Positions 8,604-18,516 are shown, numbered from the stretch's first letter. The stretch is DNA of 64,000 nt from Thermobispora bispora DSM 43833 (GCF_000092645.1 NC_014165.1:1302001-1366000); one strand, 5' to 3'. The notes: generated from the letters alone by a model not told the origin. A program made the numbers and translations.

Positions 8604-8909
8604 ACTTATCCGGACTTGGCCGGCCGCTCACCGCCCATCCGGCGCACGCCCGGCTCGACCCGTCCGGCGGCCCGCTCGGCCCCGGCGGGGCGCGGTCCGG
8701 AGGGTTCGCCCCGCCGGCTCCGGCGCGCCGGCGGCCCCGCTGCCCAGGCGGAATCCGCCCGATGGTCGCCGGGTGGTCAAGGCAAGCGGCGGGACATGCC
8801 ACCATGGAGGATGGCTGGTCCGCCAGCCATCGGAATGGGCGGGCGCGCCGAGCTGCGCGAGGCGGCCCGGCCGATCGGCAGCAAACCCTTCGTGTCGAAA
8901 CGGACCCCT
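8604..8909. other. gene-free region between repeat field and lepA
   Basis: GC-rich sequence with no supported gene. The frame of lepA is open through it (from 8463), but the codons resemble non-coding DNA and run into the repeat field. The lepA promoter must lie here or in the repeats; I cannot place it. Confidence 0.5.
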
Positions 8910-10739
8910 GTGCGCACTCAGCCTGGCCAGACCGACCCCGCGTTGATCCGCAACTTCTGCATCATCGCGCATATCGACCATGGCAAGTCCACCCTCGCCG
9001 ACCGGATGCTGCAGCTCACCGGCGTGGTGGACGAGAGATCGATGCGCGCGCAGTACCTCGACCGAATGGACATCGAGCGGGAGCGCGGCATCACGATCAA
9101 GTCTCAGGCCGTACGGCTCCCGTGGAAGGGGTACGTCCTCAACCTGATCGACACGCCGGGGCACGTGGACTTCACCTATGAGGTGTCCCGGTCGCTGGAG
9201 GCGTGCGAGGGCGCGATCCTGCTGGTCGACGCGGCGCAGGGCATCGAGGCGCAGACGCTGGCCAACCTCTACCTGGCCATGAACGCGGAGCTGCACATCA
9301 TCCCGGTGCTCAACAAGATCGACCTGCCCGCGGCGCAGCCGGACAAGTACGCCGAGGAGCTGGCCGGGCTGATCGGCTGCGAGCCCGGCGAGGTGCTGCG
9401 CGTGTCGGGGAAGACCGGCGAGGGGGTCGAGGCGCTGCTCGATCACATCGTGGCCACCGTCCCGCCCCCGGTCGGGGACCCGGACGCCCCGCCGCGGGCG
9501 CTCATCTTCGACTCGGTCTACGACACCTACCGGGGCGTGGTCACGTACGTCCGGGTGGTCGACGGGCACCTGGCCAACCGCGAGCGGGTGCTGATGATGT
9601 CCACGGGCGCCCAGCACGAGCTCCTGGAGATGGGCGTGATCTCGCCGGAGCCCGTGCCGTCCGAGCACGGCCTCGGGGTCGGCGAGGTGGGCTACCTGAT
9701 CACCGGGGTGAAGGACGTCCGCCAGTCCCGGGTCGGTGACACGGTGACCAGCGCCGCCCGGCCCGCGGACACGCCGCTCCCCGGGTACGAGCACCCCAAG
9801 CCGATGGTCTACTCCGGCCTCTACCCGGTGGACGGCGACGACTACCCCGAGCTCCGGGACGCCCTGGACAAGCTCCAGCTCAACGACGCCGCCCTGGTGT
9901 ACGAGCCGGAGACGTCGGCCGCGCTCGGCTTCGGGTTCCGCTGCGGGTTCCTCGGCCTGCTGCACATGGAGATCGTCCGGGAGCGGCTGGAGCGCGAGTT
10001 CAACCTCTCGCTCATCTCGACCGCGCCGAACGTCATCTACCGGGTGGTGATGGACGACGGGAAGGAGTTCACCGTCACCAACCCGTCCGAGTTCCCGCAG
10101 GGGAAGGTCGGCGCCGTCTACGAGCCCGTGGTGAAGGCGACCGTGATCACGCCCGCCGACTACATCGGCGCGATCATGGAGCTCTGCCAGAACCGCCGCG
10201 GCCAGCTCCAGGGCATGGACTACATCTCCGCCGACCGGGTGGAGATCCGGTACATCCTGCCGCTCGCCGAGATCATCTTCGACTTCTTCGACCAGCTCAA
10301 GTCGCGCACCCGCGGCTACGCGTCCCTCGACTACGAGCCGTACGGCGAGCAGCAGGCCGACCTGGTCAAGGTGGACATCCTGCTCAACGGCGAGCCGGTG
10401 GACGCGTTCAGCGCGATCGTGCATCGGGACAAGGCCTACTCCTACGGCGTGGAGATGGCCCGGAAGCTCAAGGAGCTCATCCCGCGGCAGCAGTTCGAGG
10501 TGCCGATCCAGGCCGCGATCGGCTCCCGCGTGATCGCCCGGGAGAACATCCGCCCGCTGCGGAAGGACGTGCTCGCCAAGTGCTACGGCGGTGACATCAC
10601 CCGTAAGCGGAAGCTGCTGGAGAAGCAGAAGGAAGGCAAGAAGCGGATGAAGATGGTCGGCCGGGTCGAGGTGCCCCAGGAGGCCTTCGTCGCGGCGCTG
10701 GCCACCGACACCGGCTCCGGGGACAAGGGCAAGAAGTAG
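8910..10739 (+). CDS. lepA: elongation factor 4 (LepA), translational GTPase
   Basis: Ribosome-associated GTPase EF-4, about 609 residues. Seen: the P-loop in [16 protein letters not shown] near the N-terminus, the switch region [22 protein letters not shown], and a LepA-specific C-terminal domain with [20 protein letters not shown]. The start is uncertain. GTG 8910 gives the normal length, GTG 8892 is the next option, and neither has a clear Shine-Dalgarno sequence. No neighbour is co-directional within 300 bases upstream. The protein ends in a Gly/Lys-rich tail encoded by a repeat that continues past the stop codon. Confidence 0.95.
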   Translation: MRTQPGQTDPALIRNFCIIAHIDHGKSTLADRMLQLTGVVDERSMRAQYLDRMDIERERGITIKSQAVRLPWKGYVLNLIDTPGHVDFTYEVSRSLEACEGAILLVDAAQGIEAQTLANLYLAMNAELHIIPVLNKIDLPAAQPDKYAEELAGLIGCEPGEVLRVSGKTGEGVEALLDHIVATVPPPVGDPDAPPRALIFDSVYDTYRGVVTYVRVVDGHLANRERVLMMSTGAQHELLEMGVISPEPVPSEHGLGVGEVGYLITGVKDVRQSRVGDTVTSAARPADTPLPGYEHPKPMVYSGLYPVDGDDYPELRDALDKLQLNDAALVYEPETSAALGFGFRCGFLGLLHMEIVRERLEREFNLSLISTAPNVIYRVVMDDGKEFTVTNPSEFPQGKVGAVYEPVVKATVITPADYIGAIMELCQNRRGQLQGMDYISADRVEIRYILPLAEIIFDFFDQLKSRTRGYASLDYEPYGEQQADLVKVDILLNGEPVDAFSAIVHRDKAYSYGVEMARKLKELIPRQQFEVPIQAAIGSRVIARENIRPLRKDVLAKCYGGDITRKRKLLEKQKEGKKRMKMVGRVEVPQEAFVAALATDTGSGDKGKK

Positions 10740-10772
10740 CGCTCCGGGGACGAGCGGTAAGGCTCCGGGGAC
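10714..10772. repeat. three copies of an 11-mer across the lepA stop codon
   Basis: GCTCCGGGGAC occurs at 10714, 10741 and 10762, each followed by a similar A/G-rich tail. The first copy encodes the end of LepA and the other two lie just after the stop. This suggests local duplication of the gene's 3' end. Confidence 0.65.
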
Positions 10773-10930
10773 ATGGGCGAGAGGCCGGCGGCGCCCGCCG
10801 GGTCCAGGCGCCGGCCGGTCTGGGCGCCCGCCGGGCCCGCACGGGGCACGGCCCCGCCCGGCGAGACGGGGCTGCCGCCCGCCCCTTCGACGCCGCGGAA
10901 AACCGTTTCCTCCCGGGTGGGCGCCTCCCG

Positions 10931-10936
10931 TAGCCT
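10931..10936 (+). promoter_or_regulatory. putative -10 hexamer of the MOSC gene
   Basis: TAGCCT ends six bases before the GTG at 10943, the spacing for a leaderless mRNA. Confidence 0.5.
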
Positions 10937-10942
10937 TGGGGG

Positions 10943-11569
10943 GTGCGAATCCGCTCTGTCAACGTGGGCCGGGCCGTCGACGCCGAGTGGGCGGGGCGGC
11001 TCAAGCGGACGGCGATCGACAAGCGCCCGGTGGCGGGCCGGGTCTCCGTGGGCGGGAACGGCCTGGCGGGCGACGAACGCGCCGACGTGACGCACCACGG
11101 CCACCCGGACCAGGCGGTCTACGCCTACGCGCGGGAGGACTACGACTGGTGGGAGTCCCAGCTCGGCCGTGAACTCCGCGACGGCCTGTTCGGGGAGAAC
11201 CTCACCACGGTCGGGGTCGACGTGACCGGCGCGCTGCTCGGCGAGCGGTGGCGGGTGGGCACCGCGGTGCTCGAGGTGACCGGCCCTCGCACGCCGTGCG
11301 CGGTGTTCCGGAACTGGATGGGCGAGCCGGGCTGGGTCAAGCGTTTCACCGAGGCGGGCCGCCCGGGCGCGTACTTCCGGGTGATCGAGACCGGGGAGCT
11401 CGGCGCGGGGGATGAGATCGAGGTGCTGGAGCGCCCGTGGCCGAGCGTGACGATCGGCGAGGCGTTCGCCGCGTACCACGGCGACAAGGAGCTGATGCGC
11501 CGGGTGCTCGCCGTCCCGGGGCTCGGCGAGAAGTGGGACCGGATCGCGGCACGGGTGCTGGGCTCCTGA
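10943..11569 (+). CDS. MOSC-domain protein, YiiM-like
   Basis: A 208-residue MOSC-domain protein of the YiiM type. MOSC domains bind sulfur carried on a conserved cysteine and occur in molybdenum-cofactor sulfurases and in YiiM, which detoxifies N-hydroxylated bases in Escherichia coli. Seen: LAGDERADVTHHGHPDQAVY near 41-60, GLFGENLT near 81-88, and GPRTPCAVF near 113-121 holding the conserved cysteine. The C-terminal three-helix YiiM extension appears present (IGEAFAAYHGDKELMRRVL). The gene stands alone between lepA and hemW. The exact substrate is not deducible. Confidence 0.85.
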   Translation: MRIRSVNVGRAVDAEWAGRLKRTAIDKRPVAGRVSVGGNGLAGDERADVTHHGHPDQAVYAYAREDYDWWESQLGRELRDGLFGENLTTVGVDVTGALLGERWRVGTAVLEVTGPRTPCAVFRNWMGEPGWVKRFTEAGRPGAYFRVIETGELGAGDEIEVLERPWPSVTIGEAFAAYHGDKELMRRVLAVPGLGEKWDRIAARVLGS

Positions 11570-11634
11570 TCGGTGCCGGCCGATGGCCGCCGGGCCTGTC
11601 CCGGGTACCCGGGCGGCGGCGGCAGACTTAAGGC

Positions 11635-12855
11635 GTGCCTTCCGTGCTTCCCGACGGTGACCCTGCGCCGCCCACCGGTGAGCTGCCCGCGAGCGCGCTC
11701 GACGGGCTCGGCTCGCGCCCCTTCGGGTTCTACGTCCACGTCCCGTTCTGCGCGACCCGCTGCGGGTACTGCGACTTCAACACCTACACCGCCGCCGAGC
11801 TCGGCCCCGGCGCCTCTCCCGCCGGCTACGCGGACACGGTGATCCAGGAGGTACGGCTGGCCCGGCGCGTGCTCGGCGACGCAGCGCCCCGGGTCGAGAC
11901 CGTGTTCTTCGGCGGCGGCACGCCGACCCTGCTCCCCGCGGCCGACCTGGTGCGGATCCTCCGGGCGATCGCCGGCGAGTTCGGGCTCGCCCCGGGGGCG
12001 GAGGTGACCACCGAGGCCAACCCGGAGTCGGTGAGCCCGGCCTACCTGGAGGAGCTGCGCGCCGGCGGGTTCACCCGGGTGAGCTTCGGCATGCAGAGCG
12101 CGCGGGAGCACGTGCTCCGGGTGCTCGACCGCCGGCACACCCCCGGCCGCGCGGTCCAGGCCGTACGGGAGGCGCACGCGGCCGGGTTCGCCCACGTCAA
12201 CCTCGACCTGATCTACAACACGCCGGGGGAGAGCGACGACGACTGGCGGGCGACCCTGGAGACGGCGCTCGCCGCCGGGCCGGACCACGTCTCCGCCTAC
12301 TCGCTGATCGTCGAGGACGGCACGCGGCTCGCCGCGCGCGTCCGGCGGGGGGAGCTGCCCATGCCCGACGAGGACGTGGCCGCCGACCGGTACCTCATCG
12401 CCGAGGAGCTGCTCTCCGCGGCAGGGTTCCGGTGGTACGAGATCTCGAACTGGGCCCGCACCGAGGCGGGCCGGTGCCGCCACAACCTCCTCTACTGGAC
12501 CAGCGGCGACTGGTGGGGCGCGGGCCCCGGGGCACACGGCCACGTCGGCGGCACGCGGTGGTGGAACGTGAAGCACCCGGCCCGGTACGCCGCGCGGCTC
12601 GCGGCCGGCAAGTCGCCCGCGCAGGCCCGGGAGGTGCTCACTCCTGAGGAACGGGCGACCGAGCGGATCATGCTGGAGCTCCGGCTCGCCACCGGGCTGC
12701 CCCTCGACGCGATACCCCCCGGGGCGCGCCCGGCCTGCGCCCGGGCCCTCGCCGATGGGCTGCTCGAGGTGGAGCCGTTCAAGGCGGGGCGGGCCGTGCT
12801 CACCCTGCGGGGGCGGCTGCTCGCCGACAGCGTGGCCCGGGACCTGGTCGGCTGA
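11635..12855 (+). CDS. hemW: heme chaperone HemW (radical SAM)
   Basis: A 406-residue radical-SAM protein related to oxygen-independent coproporphyrinogen oxidase. The family inserts heme into respiratory proteins. The cluster motif CATRCGYCDF gives C39, C43 and C46. FFGGGTPTLLP and the HemW_C domain near the C-terminus are present. True HemN has a further cysteine (CX3CX2CXC), while here the fourth position is phenylalanine, as in HemW. GTG 11635 is six bases after CAGACT, again suggesting a leaderless start. DUF3097 and hrcA follow, the usual actinobacterial order. Confidence 0.92.
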   Translation: MPSVLPDGDPAPPTGELPASALDGLGSRPFGFYVHVPFCATRCGYCDFNTYTAAELGPGASPAGYADTVIQEVRLARRVLGDAAPRVETVFFGGGTPTLLPAADLVRILRAIAGEFGLAPGAEVTTEANPESVSPAYLEELRAGGFTRVSFGMQSAREHVLRVLDRRHTPGRAVQAVREAHAAGFAHVNLDLIYNTPGESDDDWRATLETALAAGPDHVSAYSLIVEDGTRLAARVRRGELPMPDEDVAADRYLIAEELLSAAGFRWYEISNWARTEAGRCRHNLLYWTSGDWWGAGPGAHGHVGGTRWWNVKHPARYAARLAAGKSPAQAREVLTPEERATERIMLELRLATGLPLDAIPPGARPACARALADGLLEVEPFKAGRAVLTLRGRLLADSVARDLVG

Positions 12856-13052
12856 TCGCCGGCCGGCCGCGGCTCGCCCCGGCCGATCGCTCCGGCCATC
12901 GCACCGGCCGATCCGCACCGGGCGCCCGATGCGGTCCCCGACGCGGTCCATCCGGCACGGCGGCTCCATCCGGCCGGTCACGCCGATGGCCCTCATCCGG
13001 TCCGGTCACGACCCGCCGCCCGCCCGATCCGGGCCGGCCGCGACCCGGCGGC

Positions 13053-13856
13053 TCAGTCCGGCTCGGTCACGAAGTCGATGAGCTCCTCCACCCGGCCCAG
13101 CAGCGCGGGCTCCAGGTCGGCGTAGCTGCGGACCCGGCCCAGGATGTGCCGCCAGGCCTCCTGCGGGGTCATCCGCCAGCCCAGCGCGGCGATCACCCCT
13201 TCCTTCCACGGCACCCCGTGGGGGACCTCCGGCCAGGCGCCGATGCCGAGCACCGCCGGCTTGATCGCCTGCCAGATGTCCACGTACGGGTGGCCGACCA
13301 CGAGCACGTGATCGCCGGAGACCTGGGCGGCGATCCTGCTCTCCTTGGACCCGGGCACGAGGTGGTCGACGAGCACGCCCAGCCGGCGCCCGGGGCCGGG
13401 GGCGAACTCCGCGACGATGTCCGGCAGGTCGTCGATGCCCTCCAGGTACTCGACGGCCACGCCCTCCACCCGAAGGTCGTGCCCCCAGATCTTCTCGACG
13501 AGCTCCGCGTCGTGGACGCCCTCGACGTAGATGCGGCTGCCGCGGGCGGTCCGCGCCCGCAGCCCTTCCACCGCGATCGACCCGGACGGGCTCCGCCGTG
13601 GGCCACGGCCGGAGGCGGCCGGCCGGACGAGCGTCACCGGCTTTCCCTCGAAGAGGAATCCGGCGGGGATGAGCGGGAAGACCCGCCGCTGCCCGAACCT
13701 GTCCTCCAGGGTGACGGCGTCCTTGCCGCAGTCGACCACCGCGCCGCAGAATCGGCCTTCGGCGTCCTCCACCACCAGGCCCGGCTCGGCCGGGATCTCG
13801 GGGATCGGCCGGCGCCGGGAGCGCCGGTCCTCGGAGAGCACGTCGCGCCCGTACAT
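13053..13856 (-). CDS. DUF3097 family protein
   Basis: A 267-residue cytoplasmic protein of the actinobacterial DUF3097 family, beginning MYGRDVLSEDRR. It has a small beta-rich N-terminal part (VVDCGKDAVTLEDRFGQRR) and a C-terminal half with IYVEGVHDAELVEKIWG and VLVDHLVPGSKESRIA. The second half has a Toprim-like pattern (E, then D.L.), which suggests a nucleic-acid-related enzyme, but no function is established. The frame is open to 14021, but the upstream codons look non-coding. It lies head to head with hrcA. Confidence 0.85.
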   Translation of the reverse strand: MYGRDVLSEDRRSRRRPIPEIPAEPGLVVEDAEGRFCGAVVDCGKDAVTLEDRFGQRRVFPLIPAGFLFEGKPVTLVRPAASGRGPRRSPSGSIAVEGLRARTARGSRIYVEGVHDAELVEKIWGHDLRVEGVAVEYLEGIDDLPDIVAEFAPGPGRRLGVLVDHLVPGSKESRIAAQVSGDHVLVVGHPYVDIWQAIKPAVLGIGAWPEVPHGVPWKEGVIAALGWRMTPQEAWRHILGRVRSYADLEPALLGRVEELIDFVTEPD

Positions 13857-14201
13857 GCGGCGAACGCTAGCAGACCGGGGGAGCCCATCCCGCCCGCCCG
13901 GGGAACACCGCGCCCGATCGGCGCGGGCGCCCGTGGCGGGGCGGCCGGCCGTACCGGAGGCGGCACGGCCGGAGGGAGGCGAGCGGCGCGCGGGTGGGAC
14001 GCGCAGGACCGCCCGGGACACTGCCCGCGGCAGGGGTCGCCATGCCAGAACTTTTGCGGTATGTCGCTTCTAAGCCCTTGAGTGCTGGTTGTTCCGTGAG
14101 GCCATCGTGTCATCGCATCTCACGGGTGCTGACCGTACACTTGGCACTCGGGAACACAGAGTGCCAAGGGCTGCGTTTCCCAAGGACAGGGAGGTGAGAC
14201 C
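13857..14201. other. divergent intergenic region DUF3097/hrcA
   Basis: GC-rich near the DUF3097 start and more A/T-rich from about 14045. It holds the CIRCE operator (14141-14167) and a candidate -10 element TACACT (14136-14141) for hrcA. No gene is supported. Confidence 0.6.
14141..14167 (+). promoter_or_regulatory. CIRCE operator (HrcA binding site)
   Basis: TTGGCACTC-N9-GAGTGCCAA is a perfect nine-base inverted repeat with a nine-base spacer. It matches the CIRCE consensus TTAGCACTC-N9-GAGTGCTAA with a T/A to G/C change in each arm. It lies 34 bases before the hrcA start and overlaps a TACACT hexamer, so HrcA should repress its own operon. Confidence 0.93.
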
Positions 14202-15224
14202 TTGCTCGACGACCGCAAGCTGGCCGTGCTTCGCGCCATCGTCGAGGACTACGTGTCCACCAAGGAGCCGGTCGGGTCCAAGGCGCTCGTGGAGCGACAC
14301 AATCTCGGAGTCTCCCCGGCGACGGTCCGGAACGACATGGCGGCACTCGAGGAGATGGGATACATAACGCAGCCCCATACGAGCGCGGGTCGAGTGCCGA
14401 CCGACAAGGGCTATCGCCTGTTCGTCGACCGGCTCTCGCAGATCAAGCCGCTCTCCGCCGCGGAGCGCAGGGCGATCGAGACCTTCCTCGCCGGTGCGGT
14501 GGACCTCGATGAGATCATCTCCCGCACGGTACGGCTCCTCGCCCAGCTCACCCGGCACGTCGCGGTCGTGCAGTACCCCTCCCTGTCCAAGTCGTCGGTG
14601 CGTCACGTCGAGCTCGTGCCGCTGACCGCGCGGCGGCTCATGCTCGTGCTCATCACCAACACCGGCCGGGTCGAGCAGCGGGTCGTGGAGACGACCGAGG
14701 ACATCGACGAGGACCAGATCGCCAACCTCCGCAACGTCCTGAACTCCTGCCTGGACGGGTGCGGCCTCTCCCAGGTGCAGGAGACCGTCGCCGACCTGCC
14801 CGAGCGGCTCCCGCCCGAGGAGCGCCAGCTCGCCGCCACGGTCCTGTCGGTGCTCCTGGAGACGCTCGTGGAGCGCCACGACTCGAAGATCGTCTTCGGC
14901 GGGACGGCGAACCTCGCCGCGTCCGACTTCAACGTCGGGCTGCGCGACGTGCTGGAGGCCCTGGAGGAGCAGGTCGTCCTCATGCGGCTGCTCGGCGAGG
15001 CCAACGGCAGCGGCGGCATGGCCGATCTCACGGTACGGATCGGGTCGGAGAACCCCTACAGTGTGCTGCGGGGCACGTCGTTCGTCTCCGCCGGGTACGG
15101 TACCGGCGATCGGGTGCTGGCCCGGCTCGGCGTGCTCGGACCGACGCGAATGGACTATCCGGTAACGATGGGCGCCGTGCGCGCCGTTGCGCGCTACGTA
15201 GGCCACATATTGGCGGGGTCATAA
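14202..15224 (+). CDS. hrcA: heat-inducible transcription repressor HrcA
   Basis: Repressor of class I heat-shock genes through CIRCE, 340 residues. The N-terminal winged helix ([20 protein letters not shown], then [19 protein letters not shown]) and the C-terminal GAF-like dimer domain are seen. The TTG start at 14202 is supported by a GGAGGTGAG ribosome binding site, four bases of spacing and the correct protein length. The dnaJ GTG follows directly after the TAA stop, so the two form an operon. The perfect CIRCE upstream implies autoregulation. Confidence 0.96.
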   Translation: MLDDRKLAVLRAIVEDYVSTKEPVGSKALVERHNLGVSPATVRNDMAALEEMGYITQPHTSAGRVPTDKGYRLFVDRLSQIKPLSAAERRAIETFLAGAVDLDEIISRTVRLLAQLTRHVAVVQYPSLSKSSVRHVELVPLTARRLMLVLITNTGRVEQRVVETTEDIDEDQIANLRNVLNSCLDGCGLSQVQETVADLPERLPPEERQLAATVLSVLLETLVERHDSKIVFGGTANLAASDFNVGLRDVLEALEEQVVLMRLLGEANGSGGMADLTVRIGSENPYSVLRGTSFVSAGYGTGDRVLARLGVLGPTRMDYPVTMGAVRAVARYVGHILAGS

Positions 15225-16355
15225 GTGGCGACCGACTATTACGCGATCCTCGGGGTACGGCGCGACGCCAGCAAAGAGGAGATCAAGAAGGCGTACCGCC
15301 GTCTCGCCCGTGAGCTGCACCCTGACGTCAATCCCGACCCGGCGACGCAGGAGCGGTTCAAGGAGATCACCCAGGCGTACGAGGTGCTCTCCGACGACAA
15401 CAAGCGCCGCATGTACGACCTGGGCACCGATCCGCTGAACTCGACGGCGACCGCCGGGGCCGGCGGCTTCGGGGCGGGCTTCGCGTTCAGCGACATCATG
15501 GACGCCTTCTTCGGCACGTCCACGTCGCGGGGGCCCCGGCCGCGGGCCAGGCGCGGGCGCAACGCCACGATCAGGGTGGAGCTCGACCTCGCGGAGGCGG
15601 CCTTCGGCTGCACCCGGGAGATCGTCGTCGACACGGCCGTGCTCTGCGACATGTGCCAGGGCTCCGGCGCCTCCCCGGGCACCCACCCCGAGACCTGCGA
15701 CCTGTGCCGCGGGACCGGTGAGATCTCGCAGGTGACCCGGTCGTTCCTCGGCCAGGTGATGACCTCCCGCCCGTGCCCCCAGTGCGGCGGGTACGGCACG
15801 GTCATCCGGCACCTGTGCCCGGAGTGCTCCGGTGAGGGCCGGGTGCGCACCCGGCGGACGATCAAGGTGAAGATCCCGGCCGGCGTCGAGGACGGCACGC
15901 ACATCCAGCTCGCCGGGGAGGGCGAGGTCGGCTTCGGCGGCGGGCCGCCCGGCGACCTGTTCCTCGAGATCGTCGAGCGTCCGCACCCCATCTTCGAGCG
16001 CCAGGGCGACGACCTGCACTGCACGGTCCAGATCCCGATGACCGCGGCCGCCCTCGGCACCACGCTCACCATCGAGACCCTCGACGGTGTCGAGGAGGTC
16101 GACATCCGCCCGGGCACCCAGCCGGGCCAGGTCATCCGGCTGCACGGCAAGGGCGTCCCGCGGCTCAACGAGACCGGCCGGGGCGACCTGCACATCCACG
16201 TCAACGTGGAGACCCCCACGAAGCTCGACGCCCAGCAGGAGGAGCTCCTGCGGCAGCTCGCCAAGCTCCGCGGCGAGGAACGGCCGCCCGGCAAGTTCGC
16301 CCCCGGTCAGCAGGGCTTCTTCGCCCGGCTGCGCGACGCGTTCAACGGCCGCTGA
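15225..16355 (+). CDS. dnaJ: molecular chaperone DnaJ
   Basis: Hsp40 co-chaperone, 376 residues, stimulates DnaK. The J domain carries HPD at 32-34. A G/F-rich linker follows with [10 protein letters not shown]. Four zinc-binding CXXCXGXG repeats are complete ([32 protein letters not shown]). The C-terminal substrate-binding domains follow. This is the hrcA-linked copy; actinobacteria often have another near dnaK-grpE. The start GTG directly abuts the hrcA stop. Confidence 0.97.
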   Translation: MATDYYAILGVRRDASKEEIKKAYRRLARELHPDVNPDPATQERFKEITQAYEVLSDDNKRRMYDLGTDPLNSTATAGAGGFGAGFAFSDIMDAFFGTSTSRGPRPRARRGRNATIRVELDLAEAAFGCTREIVVDTAVLCDMCQGSGASPGTHPETCDLCRGTGEISQVTRSFLGQVMTSRPCPQCGGYGTVIRHLCPECSGEGRVRTRRTIKVKIPAGVEDGTHIQLAGEGEVGFGGGPPGDLFLEIVERPHPIFERQGDDLHCTVQIPMTAAALGTTLTIETLDGVEEVDIRPGTQPGQVIRLHGKGVPRLNETGRGDLHIHVNVETPTKLDAQQEELLRQLAKLRGEERPPGKFAPGQQGFFARLRDAFNGR

Positions 16356-16361
16356 GCCCTC

Positions 16362-17102
16362 ATGAGCGTTCCCGTCTTCCTATCCGACGCGGCCGGCTCC
16401 GCGGAGGACCACATCGTCCTCTCCGGCCCCGAGGGGCACCATGCGGCGACCGTGCGGCGGCTCCGGCCGGGCGAGCGGGTCGACATCACCGACGGCGCCG
16501 GCCGGGTCGCCGAGTGCGTCGTGGCGGAGACCGGCAAGGACGTGCTCACCGCGCGGGTGCTCCGGCGGTTCCACGCCGAGCCGCCCCGCCCCCGGCTGAT
16601 CGTGGTCCAGGCGCTCGCCAAGGGCGACCGGGGCGAGCTCGCCGTCGAGATGATGACCGAGGCCGGGGTGGACGTGATCGTGCCGTGGGCGGCCTCCCGG
16701 TGCGTGGTGCAGTGGAAGGGCGATCGTGCGGCCAAGGCGCTCGCGCGCTGGCGGAGCACGGCCCGCGAGGCGGCGAAGCAGTCCCGCCGGTTCCACCTGC
16801 CCGAGGTGACCGAGCAGGCCTCGACGGCTCAGGTCGCCGAGCTGATCTCCGGTGCGGAGCTCGCGGTCGTCCTCCACGAGGAGGCCGAGCGGCCGCTCAG
16901 CGGCATCACCCCGCCCCGGGGCCCCTCCGCCGGGGACATCGTCGTGGTGGTCGGCCCCGAGGGCGGCATCACCGAGGAGGAGCTCGCTCGCCTGAGCGAG
17001 GCGGGAGCCGTACCGGCCCTGCTCGGGCCGACGGTGCTGCGCACGTCCACGGCGGGGGTCGCCGCGGCCGCCGTGCTGTTCGCCCGCTGCGGGCGCTGGT
17101 GA
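16362..17102 (+). CDS. rsmE: 16S rRNA m3U1498 methyltransferase
   Basis: RsmE, 246 residues, methylates uridine 1498 of 16S rRNA using S-adenosylmethionine. The N-terminal PUA-like part (VFLSDAAG, GPEGHHAATVRRLRPGERV) and the trefoil-knot SPOUT domain with VVVGPEGGITEEE near 195-207 and LGPTVLRTSTA near the end are clear. It starts six bases after the dnaJ stop, so it is the third gene of the hrcA operon. It ends four bases before the convergent anti-sigma-like gene. Confidence 0.95.
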   Translation: MSVPVFLSDAAGSAEDHIVLSGPEGHHAATVRRLRPGERVDITDGAGRVAECVVAETGKDVLTARVLRRFHAEPPRPRLIVVQALAKGDRGELAVEMMTEAGVDVIVPWAASRCVVQWKGDRAAKALARWRSTAREAAKQSRRFHLPEVTEQASTAQVAELISGAELAVVLHEEAERPLSGITPPRGPSAGDIVVVVGPEGGITEEELARLSEAGAVPALLGPTVLRTSTAGVAAAAVLFARCGRW

Positions 17103-17106
17103 CGCG

Positions 17107-17799
17107 TCACTCCGCGGACTCGGAGGTGACCGGGCTCGACGTGGTGATCAACGGTTCGGGCTGCTCGCTCGGCGGCACCGCCTGGGTGGGCGTCGGTGCC
17201 GGGGTGGGCTGATCGCTCGGCCGGGACGGCACGTCCGGCCTGCGGGTGCCCGGCACCGCCGTCGGGGTGATACGCCCATCGGCCGGCACCACGGTGGGGC
17301 AGACCTGCGCGGGCTCATCCGCGGGGGCGGTCGTCGCCTGCTCGGCCGGTCCGCCGTCGTCTGACGCGCACGGGCTCGGTGACGGGGACGGCGACGGTGG
17401 ATCGCTCGGTTGCGGCGGCTGCGGCGCGATCGGGGTCTGGGCGTACCCGGACGGCTCCGGATCGGCCGTGGGGGCCACCGCGGGCGCGCTGGGGGAGGCG
17501 GGCGGACGCCGGATGGAGGACGTGTCCACGACCTCGCGATCGTCGCTGGAGTGCATGATCGTCCGCTCCACCACCTGCGTGCGCAGGCCGGGGAAGATCG
17601 TCACGACTGCGGCCGCCGCAAGGACGACTCCGACCACCGAAGCGCCGGCCCGCCACCACCAGAGGTTCCGCAGCCGGCGCCGCTCGATCCGGGTGCGGAT
17701 GATCTCCAGACCGTCGGGAGACGGCTCGACCGAGTCTGCCTCCGCGTGCAAGGCACGGCGGAGCAGCTCGCCGAGTTCGTCGTCGGGCGGGAGGGTCAT
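17107..17799 (-). CDS. single-pass membrane protein paired with a SigE-type sigma factor
   Basis: A 230-residue protein with a short charged cytoplasmic N-terminus, one membrane helix near 50-70 (ASVVGVVLAAAAVVTIF) and a long Pro/Ser/Thr-rich outer part with PSPSPSPSP. Its ATG overlaps the stop of the upstream sigma factor (ATGA), so it is translationally coupled. By position and shape it may be the anti-sigma partner, but no zinc-binding HXXXCXXC anti-sigma motif is seen. The only cysteines are in the extracytoplasmic tail. Confidence 0.7.
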   Translation of the reverse strand: MTLPPDDELGELLRRALHAEADSVEPSPDGLEIIRTRIERRRLRNLWWWRAGASVVGVVLAAAAVVTIFPGLRTQVVERTIMHSSDDREVVDTSSIRRPPASPSAPAVAPTADPEPSGYAQTPIAPQPPQPSDPPSPSPSPSPCASDDGGPAEQATTAPADEPAQVCPTVVPADGRITPTAVPGTRRPDVPSRPSDQPTPAPTPTQAVPPSEQPEPLITTSSPVTSESAE

Positions 17800-18401
17800 G
17801 CCAACTGCTCCAGTGCCATTCGTAATGCGGCCATGCCGCGGGCCGTGTGACTTTTCACCGCACCCTTGCTGATGCCCATCGCATCCGCGATCTCGGCCTC
17901 CGACAGGTCACCGTAATAGCGCAGCACGAGCGCCTCGCGCTGGCGGGGTGGCAGGCCGCGCAGCGCCTTGATCACGGCAGAGCGCTCCAGCTCGCCCATC
18001 GCCCAGTTCTCGGCGCTCGGCGCGTCGGGCACGCCCTTGGGGGCGTACTTCTCGCTCACCGCCCGGCGCCGCAGCACGGACCGGGACCGGTTCACCACGG
18101 ACCGCCGCAGGTACGCGAGCGCCTTGTCGGCGTCCCGTAACCGGCGCCACGCACCGTGGACCGCGACGAACGCGTCCTGCACCACCTCTTCGGCGCTGGC
18201 GACGTCGCGCACCAGCAGCACCGCGAGGCGCACGAGCGACTGGTAGTGCGCCCGGTACAGCGCGGTCAGTGCCGTGTCGGCGTCCCAGCTGACCGGCGCC
18301 GCCCTCATCGACCTGTCGGCCACAAGGGTCTCGGTGGTCACATCATTTTGACGTCCGTCATTTCCCGCGGGTTTACGTTCTTCGGAATCCTTGGAGGGCA
18401 T
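17796..18401 (-). CDS. SigE-family RNA polymerase sigma factor (ECF type)
   Basis: A 201-residue sigma factor with region 2 (LYRAHYQSLVRLAVLLVRD, then AEEVVQDAFVAVH) and region 4 (LPPRQREALVLRYYGDLSEAEIADAMGISKGAVKSH). The 40-residue N-terminus is extra; internal starts are possible (for example M at 32). It is transcribed with the downstream membrane protein. The stimulus is unknown. Such pairs commonly sit between rsmE and the HIT gene in related actinomycetes. Confidence 0.88.
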   Translation of the reverse strand: MPSKDSEERKPAGNDGRQNDVTTETLVADRSMRAAPVSWDADTALTALYRAHYQSLVRLAVLLVRDVASAEEVVQDAFVAVHGAWRRLRDADKALAYLRRSVVNRSRSVLRRRAVSEKYAPKGVPDAPSAENWAMGELERSAVIKALRGLPPRQREALVLRYYGDLSEAEIADAMGISKGAVKSHTARGMAALRMALEQLA

Positions 18402-18503
18402 GACCTAGCGGCTTCCTCGCCCGGCGAGAGGAAGGGTTGGGGGGAGTGTCGCACACTCACATTAACGCGGTGATCCACAGCGGCAGCAACGAAAGACAAC
18501 GGC

Positions 18504-18509
18504 TACTCT
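18504..18509 (+). promoter_or_regulatory. putative -10 hexamer of the HIT gene
   Basis: TACTCT lies seven bases before GTG 18517, consistent with a leaderless transcript. Confidence 0.5.
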
Positions 18510-18516
18510 TACGTTC

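Noticed and set aside
8463-8909. N-terminal extension of LepA by 149 residues
   Set aside because: The extension runs into the repeat field, is Arg/Pro-rich and has no counterpart in the family. The G domain normally starts near the N-terminus.
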